From Trichoplusia ni (taxonomy: Eukaryota; Arthropoda; Insecta; Lepidoptera; Noctuidae), in the NCBI RefSeq assembly GCF_003590095.1, contig NC_039482.1, forward strand, positions 17,005,657 to 17,069,656: a DNA stretch of 64,000 bases, written 5' to 3'. The notes beneath the pieces were generated by a model. That model worked only from the letters and a program-made list of their open reading frames with translations. It was not told where the DNA came from and did no database searches. Positions within the stretch are counted from its first letter, which is position 1. The number at the start of each line of letters is the position of its first letter. Both the position numbers and the translations under genes were made by a program. Positions 1-12,175 of this stretch are shown in pieces.

Positions 1-1274
1 AGATAGTTTTATAAAAATATTGGTTTAATATTGTTTTATTGTTAGGGCTGATTATCTCAAGGGGGTTATTTTGGTTCTTCTGTCTCACTTAATATCGAGG
101 AGACTTTAGCTGTTAAATCAGAGTTGACTACACAAATAGCCGAGTGGTTGAGCTCACCACGCCAAACCCACTGTGCGCATCGTCTCGCGGGTTCGATCCC
201 CACGTAGGACAAGTTTTTGTGTGGTCCACGAATGCTTGTTCTGAGTCTGGGTTTTACTGTCCATGTGATATGTATATTTTTGAACCCGCGGGACACAAGT
301 ATTAAATTCCTGCGTGCGAGAGTTATAATAATAAAACATCTCCAAATGCTTTTAAAATAAAATACAATAAAAATATACGCTTAAGATCTTGAAAAAATAC
401 GTTAAAAAACTGTTGCGTATACATTTCCCTGCTAAGAAGTGTACCAATCTAATCTGTGACACTGAAAGCGAAGGAGCTGATTGTAAATTGCGACATCCTG
501 TCGGGACGATCAATTTAGTCTCGGTTAGTGTTGGTATCTATTTCATTATGGTTTTACTTATTCATACTCTTAATGGTCGGGGTCACCTGATATTTGATCT
601 GGCTACCTACTGACAGTAAGCATTATGGACTTGAAAAATAAATGTTATGTTTGTAAAACTAATATTTTGTCATATTAATAGGTTCAAGGTAAAAAAAAAA
701 ATGTACTTAATGAAGCTTAAAATATGATACATGACAGACTCGAAGTTATTTAGCTGGGTTTAAAATAAATAAGTTTGTAACTAATTCAAGAAAAGTCATT
801 AAAATGTTTGTACCTCTAAGCATATTATTTACGAAACTATAAATCATTTATTAACTACAAAAAATAGAAACATTACTTAAATAAACCTTCGTAACTCGAT
901 AAAAATGCATTTTCTGTGTCACGGCTAAATCATAACAAAAATAACTCTGGGATCACAACTTGCACATCCCTCAACCTATTTGCCTACATTAAAAAACGGC
1001 GGGATTTGTCCGTGATCTTACACAGATTAGTCTCATACCCTCTCCTACACACACCACATCACAACATACGATTTCTATACATTTAGACTGTTTTTCCGTC
1101 TTAAAAACTTATAGTTTTACCTACTAGAAACTGTTCGTGTATTAAAATATTTAAAGGAAACGTCCGTAGAAAATATTATAGAGTCGGTAAAAAAAACAAG
1201 TGCATGCTTTTCATTTATTGTCTTATTAAACACGCCAATTTCATAATCACCATTCCACTAATCACCAACTCACA
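1..1274. other. Upstream flank and probable 5' UTR/promoter of the glycosidase gene
   Basis: This is AT-rich sequence with no supported coding region. It contains one tRNA-derived SINE (136-336), annotated separately. The last few hundred bases before 1,275 must hold the 5' UTR and promoter of the downstream GH31 gene if its first exon is called correctly. I see no convincing TATA box or arthropod initiator that fixes a start site. Short open frames here, for example around 389-613, have no recognisable features. Confidence 0.4.
136..336 (+). mobile_element. tRNA-derived SINE, plus strand
   Basis: The head has an A-box-like sequence (tagccgagtggttgag) at about 137-152 and a B-box (gggttcgatcc) at about 189-199, spaced as in a tRNA gene. 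It is followed by a non-tRNA body ('tttgtgtggtccacgaatgc' and 'gacacaagtattaa'). The same head and body recur at 10,519, 16,508 (reverse) and 26,211 (reverse) in this window. This is a pol III SINE and not a functional tRNA, because the 3' half does not close an acceptor stem. Confidence 0.8.
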
Positions 1275-1481
1275 ATGAATAACGAGTCAAAGTTCAGTGC
1301 GTTTGCTCACAAGTTCAAATACCGGTCGCCGTTGTGGATCGAGTCAGACTCTGACGTCAGCAAGTCGAGTGGTGATAGTGGTGATACTGGTGATGGACTG
1401 TGTAACAGTGATGATAGCATCGGCTGCAGGAGCCAGAGTTCTGACAGTTCTGGAAGCATTAACAACTATTTGGATTCGAAG
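1275..1481 (+). CDS. GH31 glycosidase-like (MYORG-like) coding exon 1
   Basis: This exon encodes residues 1-69, beginning MNNESKFSAFAHKFKYRS and continuing as a Ser/Gly/Asp-rich acidic stretch. The start ATG sits in a good context (cacaATGaa). The frame stays open to an AAG|GTCAAG donor at 1,482, a non-consensus but usable GT site, and 207 bp gives phase 0. Exon 2 also begins in phase 0 and continues the same acidic Ser/Asp-rich composition. The product is the cytoplasmic N-terminus of a type II membrane protein whose membrane span lies in exon 4. Residues encoded past the donor (SCCPRLRLRDF) come from a Helitron end and look non-coding. I inferred the exon from splice phase and composition, so confidence is moderate. 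Confidence 0.6.
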
Positions 1482-1512
1482 GTCAAGGAGTTTTGTATAA
1501 CTTTATTCTCAA

Positions 1513-1600
1513 CTAGCTGTTGCCCGCGACTTCGTCTGCGTGATTTTCAAGATGTGAAAAACTATGAAGTTTAATAATAACGATCATCGCAAAAATGTAA
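1513..1600 (-). mobile_element. Helitron-like 3' end (fragment), minus strand
   Basis: The sequence starting ctagctgttgcccgcgactt at 1,513 is the reverse complement of the terminal sequence of the fuller Helitron-like copy at 15,704-15,937 (gaagtcgcgggcaacagctag). It therefore shows a CTAG terminus and the sub-terminal GC-rich hairpin arm in reverse orientation. The inner boundary is uncertain. It lies 31 bp downstream of the exon 1 splice donor. Confidence 0.6.
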
Positions 1601-2129
1601 TGCAATATTGAAAATGAAACACTTTTTTCTACATTTTAAGCTTTCTTTTTTTTCTAATTTATAATGAATCTTGAGCGGCCCAAAGACTATCAAATGTTCG
1701 AATCAAACACATTTCATCGTTTACGATACTATCCTGGTGTCAAATATTTCACAGCTGTTTTAATGACTTTTTCTTATTTAATCCCAAAAAGAGGGGCTTA
1801 TAACTTTGAGATATCTGCCTGCCTGCCCGTCTGTCTGTGACGTCATAGCTTCCGAACGAATTGTACAATTTTAATTTAAACGTGAATTATGTGCGAGTGT
1901 TCGTTAAGACATGTTTGACAAATCGAGCCGTTTAAAAATGGGGGGGGGGGGTGCAAGTATGGTAAGGTATAACTCAGTCTTAGCACTTCTGCTAAAAATG
2001 TTTTACTTTCGAGGGTTTCCATTTTCTAGTTGGGTGGGTTATGATTTTCGAGCACGTCTGTTCTTTGGCCGGCCTACACCTGAAATTGTTAGACGGCTTA
2101 TGAGGTATCATAAAATTATTATTGTACTG

Positions 2130-2290
2130 TAACCAAAGAGGTAAACCAGAACCATATTACTGAGGCCCCGGTGTCCGTTCGTCTGTCTGTCACCTGGCTG
2201 TTTCTCAGGAACAGTGATAGCCAGACAGTTGTTATTTTCACACACGATGTTTTCTGACGATATAAATAAGATGTCAAATTATTTTTGTGG
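2130..2290 (-). repeat. Lepidopteran interspersed repeat fragment
   Basis: It contains the run 'gtccgttcgtctgtctgtca' followed by a 'ctcaggaacagtgatagcca' motif. This resembles, in reverse, the interior of the repeat whose ends read 'aagtgcgag...ggttccgtac' and 'acggaaccctaaaaa'; a fuller copy of that repeat lies at 8,453-8,862. Related plus-strand sequence (gtttatgagatatagcc) is at 13,471-13,568. Family assignment rests on recognition and not on alignment. Confidence 0.5.
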
Positions 2291-3964
2291 ACGGAGCTGG
2301 TGAAGTGAGAGTCGGGCTCGGTAACTGTGGATGTTACATAGTGTCATAAGATATAAGATTTTGCAAAATTGCGCCCAGATAAACGGTTTCCTGAAACACG
2401 TTATGTTTGATTGTCCTCTTAATATTAAAAATGATCTTCCTCACAAACTATTGGAATATTTCCAAAATAAAAAAGTTGTTAAACGTGTTATCTTGGCCCC
2501 GCTGGTGTTTTGATCATGATTTGCCTTTAAATTGCTGATAAATAAATAGCGTGAAAAAAAAATATCAGACACCCCTTTTTTTTAAATTGACAATGACAAA
2601 AATCTAAAGTATAGGATATGTCTAATTTGTGATGTTACGACAAAGCAAAATATGAACATAAAAGTGACTTCATGCGCACGAGTTCTATTTACTGTACCAA
2701 TTTACAAAGAAAAAATACGTATTTTATTCGTTAACCTACCTGACGATCATTGAAGTAAAATACCGTCATCCCTACTGCATAAATGGAACTTAAATAAAGA
2801 CTACATGAGGTTGGTTATGAGGTTACGCTGTCGATACTGACAACCAAAATGAATCTTCCAGACATTGTATAACGAATGTAAGTGCTGATAGCTACACGCT
2901 ATTATCAGCCTTATTGGAGAAATTTCCAAAAATATGTTTCTAATCCTCGTCGGCTTAGCTTTGGGATCTCAAAAACTCATTCAGTCTCGTTCCTTCCCCT
3001 GTGTTTACCAGGCTACGATAGAAGAAAATTTTAAATAAGTAGAGATTACAATAAATTGTTAAAGGAATCTTTGGAAAGGCCACGTGTGCGTTCTATGTAA
3101 TGGCGGATGTAGACCAATCAAATCGTTAAAATATTGAAAAATCCCATTTATCAGTAGACATTGTTTTATCAATAGATACGTAATGTCAAAAACCTTCTAG
3201 CGTATTATTAACTTATTCATTGATAGCTTTGGTCTTATAGATCTTTCACATTGCATACCTATTATGAAGTTTTTATGCAAGTTTTCTGGGCTTTTCTATC
3301 CGAAATACTTTTGGCTTATGTAATGTTGCAAATTTAAGAAAACTTTATTTCATTGTTTGAAAAGCTTTTTTTTGTTTGAAAGTTTATATTTTTGTTGCTA
3401 GTAGTTACAGATGAACCAAGGTAATATAATTAACTGTGTCGTTCAGTAATTTATTGTTATGCATAATTATAGATGAGATCAATGTGAACTACATGCAACT
3501 TTGGGTTGAGTGTCACTACGAATTCTTTTATCTTGAAGTAGCATCGCCAACATTACCGAGCTAAAGACATAAGTATATACACCTATCGTAAATAAACACA
3601 AAATCATATTACGGCATTCCACATTTGAACTTGAGTAATTTTAGTACACCAATAAAAATAAAAATAATTTAAGTTCCTTTGTTTCAAGAATGTACCGATT
3701 ACGAAGTAACATTTGCATCAAAAGAATAATAATAAAAGTATTAATAGTTTATGTTTCTTTTATTTTAATTATTGTCGCGCTAGGTCTACATTAGACTTGA
3801 AAGATAATAACATGACTGATTTTGTGAAAATGATTTACTTTCGAAAAAATATATTATTGCTCTGACAAAAGTCTTAAGATAAATAGCGTAATGTTTTTTG
3901 AGTAAATTGATGACCGTGCTGCCTACTACTCAATGGGGTGAAAATACACCTCATAATTGTATTA

Positions 3965-4325
3965 TATGATGTTACGGGTGAGTCCAAAAATTTAAATCTT
4001 TACTGCTCATGCCCCCTGCATAGTAGCGTTATGGTTTTTATATATTTGTTGTATCATGTGTACGATAAGCTTCATGCAAAATTTGAACGAAACATATTCA
4101 GTAGTTTATGAGATAATTTGATATTTGTGTATAGATATAAAAGGCTCCTGCTCACCCCCTGTAACGAAAAGCGAGATAATAAGTAAAAAGTATGTTGACC
4201 GGAGCTCTTGTTGGTATTCTCTGAAAATATGAATCAAATCTATCCAGTACTTTCCGAGATCTTTCCGGACATACATACAGACAAACAGACAAACAGACAA
4301 ACAGACAAACAGACAAACAGACAAA
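3965..4325 (+). repeat. Interspersed repeat ending in (AGACAAAC)n
   Basis: The block carries phrases typical of Lepidopteran dispersed repeats: 'aatttgaacgaaac', 'tccagtactttccgagatct' and 'ccggacatacatacag'. It ends in about six copies of an 8-bp unit (agacaaac) at 4,277-4,325. The tandem part is directly visible. Assignment to a particular transposon class is not possible from sequence alone. Confidence 0.55.
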
Positions 4326-6875
4326 AATTCTATAAATCATATTTTCGGCATCGGAATCGTTCGTAGACCACCCTCCAAATATTCTTTTTAAAAAATATTC
4401 AATGTACAGTTTTCACTTTTCTACAATTTTATTATATGTATAGATTGTTTAAATGTTTTTGTACATTTTTGTGATAATTTATAGAAAAGAAAGCACTTTA
4501 TTCGTATTCGTTTTTTTTTCAACTCTCTTGAAGACCACAGTCACCTTTTAAAGTACGTATTATAATGAATGGATGCTTTCATTTCACTCTTAAAAAATCT
4601 TAAAAACTAATTACACAGCACCACAAAACTTCTCACGCAGTTTAACTGTAAGATGATTGAGTCTCTATTAGTGTATGTCAGTGTGGAAGAGAGAAGCCGC
4701 GTTAAGCTGTGTATTGCGCTGTCACTCTTCCACGACCATAAAATATTACATGAAGACATGGTGGTAGACTGTCAGTTATTAACATTATCTTTGACTAATC
4801 GTAATTTACATCGACTCTCCCATACATATTTATTTATAATACCTACCCAGAGTTAAGTCCAGAATAGTACATAATATTGTTTTACATAATACTGACCATT
4901 ATTTGATCAAGAAAAATTTAATCACGACTACTTATTATTATATAATTATATTTGCTGTATAGAGGTAGGAATGACTACAATAATTTGTTTTTTTTAAGCC
5001 TAAAATTGTTATAAACCCTTAATGTCGCGAGTCTATTTGCACTAGACAGGTATTCACATCGTTGATTTTGTAAATCTGACCATAAGTTTCAGACCAGTAT
5101 TACAATGATGTAATACAGTGTTAATAGAAGCAATAATTATTGTAACACTAATACATAGTGATGTATTGTAATTAGTAGCTCACGCATTTCACGCACGTTT
5201 TGCTGAAGTAAATTAAGTCTGCAAATGAGATGGTCGACCTTCTTCAGGTAGACTAGTTGTAATAGTAAGAGAATAACAATGTTTAAATTCTCTATATAAG
5301 GCTATTAAAACGTGTTTAACATAAATAGGCTCTTTCAAACTGTTTAACTTTTATGAGGTCTTTGCAGCGCCATCTCTTAGTAGTGTTGTGTACTATGAAT
5401 TAATGTATCATGCAGCGACTTTGGAGTGTATCTAGTACTGACCCTTTTCGGTAGATGTCGCTATAATAAATAAGTGTGTTTAACGGTTTAATTCTTTCAC
5501 CTATTGTTTGTTTGATAATATTCAAAATATTGATTAATAAAATATATAAATATAGTTATAATTTTGTAAATAAAGTTACGCAATGTTATGTTAGTTTTAC
5601 TTTGATTCGGCTTAGTTTAATATTAACGTCGGGTGTCAGGTGTGCATTAGATTCTAAAAATAGTCCTAAACTATTTAACACCCACATTAATTAATTGTTG
5701 CATCGCGTAGGTATTGTTTCTGCACTTCTCTTTAATTACAGGGTTGTCCCAGTTTTAAGTAAGGTCTTTCAGAAGTACCTAAACGCAAAATTATTTTTTG
5801 CACTGTTTTATGGTCTAAAGTAATCAACTGCTGGTAATTAACTCTACATCGCGAACCAATTATTTTAACAGAGTAGAGAACTTTGGTAATCTGCGACAAA
5901 CAGTGATAAAAACAAAGCCATTAGTTGTGTAAAGCATAACACACAAAACTTTTATTTAACAACTATCTAATAAATTGACCAGACCTAGCGCTTATTATAT
6001 TAAAAGGTCTTAATACCAAGTGGCATCCCTAAATCAGACGCCTCTCAGACACCTCAGTGATTAATCTCAGTTAATTAGTTTTAATTGAGTTATTTGAAGC
6101 CGGCACACTGCACCAGTGCAGCAGTCAGGTAGTGCAGTGCTCGGGACCATGCGAGGGTCCAGGAAGGTGGAGTTTGACTGTATACCACTCACAGAGGTTG
6201 GTTAACGAGGGGCTTTCGAAGGATATTGCTTGGAATCTGACCTTTTTGGAACACTTTGTGGTTCAGCTGCCCAAGATCTTGAGAATTGTTCAAGGTCATT
6301 GTTTTGACTTTGACCTTCATGGAATTTGTTGTGGTTTGGTTGCGGAAAGTATTAAGAAAGGAATCTTATTTTTTTTATAATTATTTCTAAAAGTTTGTTT
6401 ATGCACTTTTGAGGTTTGGTAATTTAATTTATTATCCTTTGAATGTAATTACACTAATTACAAGTCAAGTGTGTGAAGGTTTTATTTAAGTATTGAACCA
6501 CGGACCCCGTAAACTACCAGATCAATACTAATATTACTGTAATAAATATACGTAAAATATAAGTAATATAATACTCAGTGAAGTGTTTTAACACCACTGG
6601 ACAAAAAGTGAAAACGGAGAAACAAATAATGTGTGTGTTTGCTCTTTTCCTTTCACACGTGTCTATATTTTGCGGCTCTTTGTTTTAGTTATTAAAATTT
6701 TAAGAGTTGTGGACCCTGTTCTTTCTCTTCGCACTATATGACATTTTTACTACCCACTCAACATACTCCCAAAATTCTGTAATATAATGATACCAAATTC
6801 CTCTACAACAACGCCATACAACACCGGTCTGTTTCATAACACCAGATCAATATCGTCTTATTTCCAATCTTCCAG

Positions 6876-6973
6876 ATCCCCGAGCACCACCAGAGCTCGG
6901 CTTCAGGGTTCAGCGATGGAGACAACACGGCTGACGATCACACCGAGGTGTTGTCTGATGATGAGAGAGTCAA
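6876..6973 (+). CDS. GH31 glycosidase-like (MYORG-like) coding exon 2
   Basis: This exon follows a clear acceptor (tttccaatcttccag) and ends at a consensus-like donor (CAA|GTATGT). It encodes residues 70-101 plus two bases of codon 102. The peptide is acidic and Ser-rich (IPEHHQSSASGFSDGDNTAD...DDERV) and joins exon 1 in phase 0 and exon 3 in phase 2, restoring AAG (Lys102) across the 12.8-kb intron. Composition matches the cytoplasmic tail in exons 1 and 3. I saw no known domain. The frame used here differs from the longest open frame over this interval; splice phase decides it. Confidence 0.65.
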
Positions 6974-8187
6974 GTATGTATGACAAGTTCTAAGTAGAAT
7001 TTACCGTAGAAGTTTAATATAACTTTAAGTATTATACGATATTAAGTCTAATGAAATAGGTTATAAGATGGTATCTGTTGTCTGTGAAGTGATATAGCAT
7101 GAAAATTGCAAAATACATAATACCGCGCATTGAGAAATTAAGTTTTTGGCATGGGAATAGCGCAAGACCTAAAAAGGTATTTTGCTACATTATCTATAGA
7201 TATACATGCAAGCGAAGTACGGGGCAAAGATACTTATTTGGCCAACTTAAAAATGTAACGAGGTTTTTTTATTCGTCGATATTTTCTTTTGTATGTTTGT
7301 TACTACAGAACTTCGAACTAGGTAAACCGATTTTTTATTATTTTTTTTAACATATAATTCCATTTGACTCTATGTTATTCTCTTCTATAAAGTCATCGAG
7401 TTTGGTTCAGCTGGATTTTTTTATGGCAGTTCGTCCTCGTCGTTAAAAAAATATCATAAAATCCGTGATCAATGCTTTCTCCCACAATTTCTCTCTACTC
7501 TTGATACGCATACACAACTTTTCGACACTCAACACATAACCAACGTTAGAACAAAGTCACCCAACCTATACTCCAAGCATCACAAACAAACAATTCATCC
7601 ATCAAATCTAAGGATCATACAAAAGATTATGAACCGTCGTTTCCTCTCAACAAATGAGTCCACTTCAAATCTAGGTCCTCAGGGAGGGCTGCATCAAATC
7701 AGGAGTTAATAAGGATGTTCGTGCGATGACCGATGCATTGCGAAACGTTACCACTCGCCTCCCGACACGGCGACACTCATCACTGCAATTGGATTATGAG
7801 ATATAATGTCTGGTGGACTGTACTAGGAGGACTTGGAGGGCTGTGGATATTGTTAAAGGGAGATGGCGTGGATTTTGTATAGCTTTGTCTTGCTTTTATA
7901 ATGGTAAGAATAGTAGGTGCGTTGGAGATAGATTTTGTCAGTTTTAGTATAGGGACTATTCGAGATTTAATACGTCAATGGAATATTTATTAAAGAGTTT
8001 TAAATTGCTTTATTCTGGAAGTAAAACATAATTATTTTGTTTTATGATCAGAAGTTCTCTGTGGTAAAGCTTTCATCTCGGTGATTATGAATTAAAAACT
8101 TGGATTTTTGGACATCAGAGAATATATTTATACTAAACATTATACTTAAATTTTACTGTTAATACTTGGTTGAGCCGACTAGCTTAT

Positions 8188-8225
8188 TCAGATCTTACAA
8201 TATGCGGTTACATTGTAAGATCTGA
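8188..8225. repeat. Perfect short hairpin
   Basis: The arms tcagatcttacaat (8,188-8,201) and attgtaagatctga (8,212-8,225) are perfect 14-bp reverse complements with a 10-nt loop. The stem is shorter than an animal pre-miRNA and no known element boundary is visible. Confidence 0.6.
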
Positions 8226-8452
8226 TGAACAATAACGATTCATAATTATCAATAGTCCCAAAGGGCATGATAAACTTTCAACTTTGATACAACTCAACAT
8301 CTTAACATTGGATAAGTACATAATAGTATTTATACAAGGCACAGTTGAATTGTACTTGAAAAATCGTAATTAAAATTACGAAAAGAAAAACTGGTGGTGT
8401 TAGACTTGCAACGCTGAGGGTTCACTAAAATAGGCAAAAAAAAGAATAGAAA

Positions 8453-8862
8453 TAAAAAAAGGGGACAAGTGCGAGTTGAACTCGCGTGAAGAGGGTTCCG
8501 TACGATGTCACCTATCATTTTTTTGGAGTTAAAAAATATGTTCTCCCACACATTCCACCTCCAAATGTAAGTTGGTACGCACAATATTGAGTGATTTACC
8601 ATGTTATTTTAATATCATGGACTTCTTATAGGTTTTTTTTTAATTTTCCCCTTCCCCCCCAAAATGACCCCCCATATACAGATTTCATCTGCTCACGTCA
8701 CACCTCTGTGTTTGCGTCACAGAAATTGATATGTGCACCAAATTTCAACTTAATCGGTCAAATAGATTCGGAGATAATTGACTGTAAGCGACGGACGAAC
8801 AGACACACGAGTGATCCTATAAGGGTTCCGTTTTTGTATTCAGACGTACGGAACCCTAAAAA
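8453..8862 (+). mobile_element. Non-autonomous Lepidopteran repeat ('aagtgcgag ... acggaaccctaaaaa')
   Basis: The left end reads gacaagtgcgagttgaactc followed by gagggttccgtac, and the right end reads acgtacggaaccctaaaaa. The ggttccgtac/gtacggaacc pair gives complementary sub-terminal sequences, and the right end folds on itself (agggttccgt...acggaaccct, 8,821-8,855). The element is widespread in moth and butterfly DNA. I recognise the ends but cannot give its formal name. No coding capacity was seen. Confidence 0.65.
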
Positions 8863-9744
8863 TTGACTATCCTGTTGTCAGGCTTTCACAACTATAATAA
8901 TTTAACTTTAAAACATAGAGAAAAATCCTTCAAACTCTTTCTCTACAACACCTTTTGCCGAATTCTGTTTAGATCCTGCTTCACAAAGCTTCTAGTCATA
9001 TTCCATCGGGTGATCATCTTAGCCTCTACCATACATTTTACTGAAGTAATTTATTTATTTATTTTCACTTTCTTAACATGCTACTTGTACAATGGTCGTA
9101 CTTAAAGCCTGAGGCATTCTCTACCAGCCAATCAAAGGCTGATGCAAAGATAACAAAAAGTTCACGCGTAAATATTTAAAAGGGTTGCAAGAATATCTTC
9201 ATTGTTAATTCTTTACCAGACAAATCATGTAAGCGGAGTGTTATCAATAATTAAATCAATTACTGATAAAGGAATCTCTGGTCATCATTCCAATGTGAGT
9301 AGGTTAATTAATTAAGATTATATGAAACAGCCACTGTTATTCAAACAAGATCAGTTCAGTCCTTACTCTAGCCCTATAAGTTAGTTGTCAATATTAATTC
9401 TTTATATTAAGTGAAAGTGAACTTAAAGAGAGTTGATTTTGAAGTGGTTTTGTAATGATAGTGTATCCTTTAAATGAGTTTAATGAAAGGTGGGTCATTT
9501 TATGTTTATATTTTACTTGTTTCTTTTCATCTTTTAATTTTTGAGCTAACTAATTCAGTAGCTGTTCGTAATTGTTTCACAATACTTGAAACTAATAGAA
9601 GTATAGTACCTACAGTCAGTATTGTGGTCCACGAGGTTCACCCGACTCAAACAAAATCAGTCTTCAAAAAGATCCAGACTTGAAACAACAATCTGTTTCA
9701 CAAAGAATCACATTTCTCAATTCTCCATTTAATTTACTATATTT

Positions 9745-9940
9745 TTATAATAACTATCGTGAGACTGATTCATTATTAAATGATGTAACGGTTTACTCAC
9801 GCGTATTTATCGACCAGTTCGACTCGCGATCCCGCCGCGTCTGCTCATCATTAAGGACTCCGGTTGGGTCCGAAACTAGTCGGGCTACCCCGATAAATAC
9901 GCGTGAGTAAACCGTTACATCATTTAATCATTTACTATAG
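9745..9940. mobile_element. Foldback MITE, copy 1
   Basis: The left arm (aaatgatgtaacggtttact, continuing cacgcgtatttatcg) and the right arm (cgataaatacgcgtgagtaa, continuing accgttacatcattt) are inverted repeats of about 35 bp around a GC-richer centre. An outer inverted match (ataactat at left, atagttat at right) extends it. Three other copies lie at 22,920, 24,433 and 31,648. It has no coding capacity. The right half of the centre matches the copy at 24,433, while the left half differs, so this copy is rearranged internally. Confidence 0.8.
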
Positions 9941-10518
9941 TTATCAAATAAATAATGCAATTGTTTTATAGATAATTTAATTATCCGACTAAACAAGAAG
10001 GAAGATATTTTTATTAACTTTAGTCAGCTAGCAATCATTTCCTACTTACGAAATTTCAAAATACTTCTTAGATACATACCACGTTTCGGTCTAATTTCAC
10101 TGTTTTAGTATTAAATATTTACATCAGACTCAGGGTTACATTCGCTCTTGTGAGAACTGGGTAGCTGTTGAAGATAACTTGTCGCACCATATTTGTATCT
10201 GATCATGCCTTTTGCAGCCCTAATCGGTGTTCTGGATTCTTCGAGTTGATATAGTCATTGGATTAGAAATTGTAGAAATCGCTGGCTTGTGTGCAAGCTG
10301 TATATAAGTACTTCCGAATTTCCTTTTGATTAATCATGAGCTGACGCGGTGTAAATAACTGTCGAGTCGCTTCACGAAAATTACTAAAAAATACAATCAT
10401 TTGTTTTTTTAACGTTGCCATGGCTTAGTATAATAAACAACCAGTCGACTCCGCTAAGGTAATAAATATGGTTAAATTGAAATCGCAGCACTAGTTTTAT
10501 TAATTGACTGGACTTTTG

Positions 10519-10746
10519 ACTCGTGGTTAGTCATCCTGACTACCGGGGGTTGTGGGTTCGATTCTCAGCCAGGACAAATGTTTGTGTGATCAGCACGATC
10601 ATTAGTTTATGATCTGGGTATATATTACTTATATTATGTATGTATTTGGAAATATATGAGGATATTTTTATTTGTCTAGTACCCATAACACAAGCTTTGT
10701 TTAGTTTAAGGCTAGATGGCGTTGTGACAAAGTTCTGGAATATTAT
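10519..10746 (+). mobile_element. tRNA-derived SINE, plus strand
   Basis: The B-box region gtgggttcgattctc at about 10,551-10,565 is preceded by a degenerate A-box (tcgtggttagtcatcc). The body has 'gacaaatgtttgtgtgatca' and the end motif 'acccataacacaagctttgt'. It shares its architecture with the copy at 136 but has a different 3' body, so it may be a related subfamily. Confidence 0.7.
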
Positions 10747-11404
10747 TATTGTAATATAATAATGATTGAAACGAGATCACTATAGCTTAAAATATTTTTT
10801 TTAATCAAACTAACCGGTCTCATTGGAAGAATTGCCAGTCTAAAAGAATAAAGAGTGGTTTAAAGTATATAATTAAATTATACCAGAATGTTATTTACAC
10901 TAATTAATTAACATAAATCGTTATGTAACTTGTTTATATACATTTTAAGTAGTTTATTTAAATATTTTATTTACGTTTCCATTGATAGTACGTTCTAGTA
11001 AAAGGCAAGGTCTGCTGAATCTAGAAAACTACAGATAAATTGTGCCTAGAAATTAAAAAAAAAGTTAACCCAAATAAAAGTTCTAAAATTTTCTTTCGTA
11101 CTAACCCTGGATTTTCCTTCTGTTTTAGGCTACTTCTCTTTTACTCACTCCTTTTTAAATGCTTGTGTAATCTTTCATCTTTGCACATCCCTCAATTTAT
11201 TTTCGACATGAGTCAGTAATTTAATTTGCCCTAAATCTTCGACTGCATAAAGTATTTCCTTCCGCAATGGCAATTAACATATTTGGGACATCTTTAACGA
11301 TATTAATCGGTCATTCTAAAGCGTCCACATTATATTAAGTTTTAGTAAATACGATGATTTTTAAACAAATTGATTAAGTGGTTCTAAATTACGATTGATA
11401 GATT

Positions 11405-11530
11405 TGAATCCTACTAATATTATAAACGCGAATGTTTGTATGTATGGATTTTTGTTCCTCCCTCACGCAAAAACCACTGAATGGATTTCGACAAAACTTG
11501 TTATACAGATAGTTTATAAACAGGATTAAC
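11405..11530 (+). mobile_element. Helitron-like 5' fragment
   Basis: It begins tcctactaatattataaac followed by 'gcgaatgtttgtatgtatgg' and 'caaaaaccactgaatggatt'. This is the 5' sequence pattern of short non-autonomous Helitron-like elements that are common in Lepidoptera. No CTAG 3' terminus was found nearby, so it is treated as truncated. Confidence 0.5.
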
Positions 11531-12175
11531 ATATAGCATAAAACAGATCGATTTTTATCCAGATTTTATGTTCACATGGGATCATTTTTGATTTGTAGCG
11601 GTCGCGGTCAACGGCTGGTTAAATTGAAAGAAAAACGGTTTTATCAGTAATCATTCATATACTACGAATTCATAAATAATAGCTAATCATCATATTCAAC
11701 TTAATAGCAAATGTTGTTTTTGTTTTCCACAAGGTTTGTAAACGATGTACGATTGTTTGAAATTGGCTAACATGGCGGTAAATTGATTTACGACTGGTAT
11801 TAATATGGCTATCGAATGTTCAGCTTATCAAGAGATGGAAATCAATTTTATACGGCTCTAACAACTGGGAGAATTTAAGTTTTTTAGAATGATTATTACA
11901 ATACTTTTTTCGTGTCGTATGTCATATCCAGAAATAATTCAATTTGAACTGAGATTAATAGCAATAAACATGAACTGATATTTAAAAGACTATCTGCACT
12001 CTACATAATAATTACAGCCTTATCAATGTTCTATTACACAAACCTTTTCCGTTGTCAAAACTGTTTGATTACCATTACTATGATTGAATCAAAAACCTGT
12101 AATAACTTTCTTCTAAAAAGATGAAAAAAATACTGTATGTATCTTAATAAATTGTAGAGCAGAAAAAGAATTCTT

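Larger units (their letters stand above)
1482..6875 (+). other. Intron 1 of the GH31 gene
   Basis: This 5.4-kb AT-rich intron ends in tttccaatcttccag. It contains a reverse-oriented Helitron end (from 1,513), a fragment of the 'gtccgttcgtctgtctgtcacc' repeat (2,130-2,290) and a repeat ending in an 8-bp tandem array (about 3,965-4,325). A short inverted repeat (gtggaagag/cactcttccac) lies at about 4,682-4,735. No coding sequence could be supported inside it. Confidence 0.5.

Noticed and set aside
136..210. Possible functional tRNA gene
   Set aside because: A- and B-boxes are present but the sequence runs into a SINE body, with no complementary acceptor stem. The same holds for the copies at 16,508 and 26,211.
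4106..4340. Cys/Val/Leu repeat peptide (CLSVCLFVCLSVC)
   Set aside because: It is a translation of the 8-bp tandem repeat at the end of a dispersed element.
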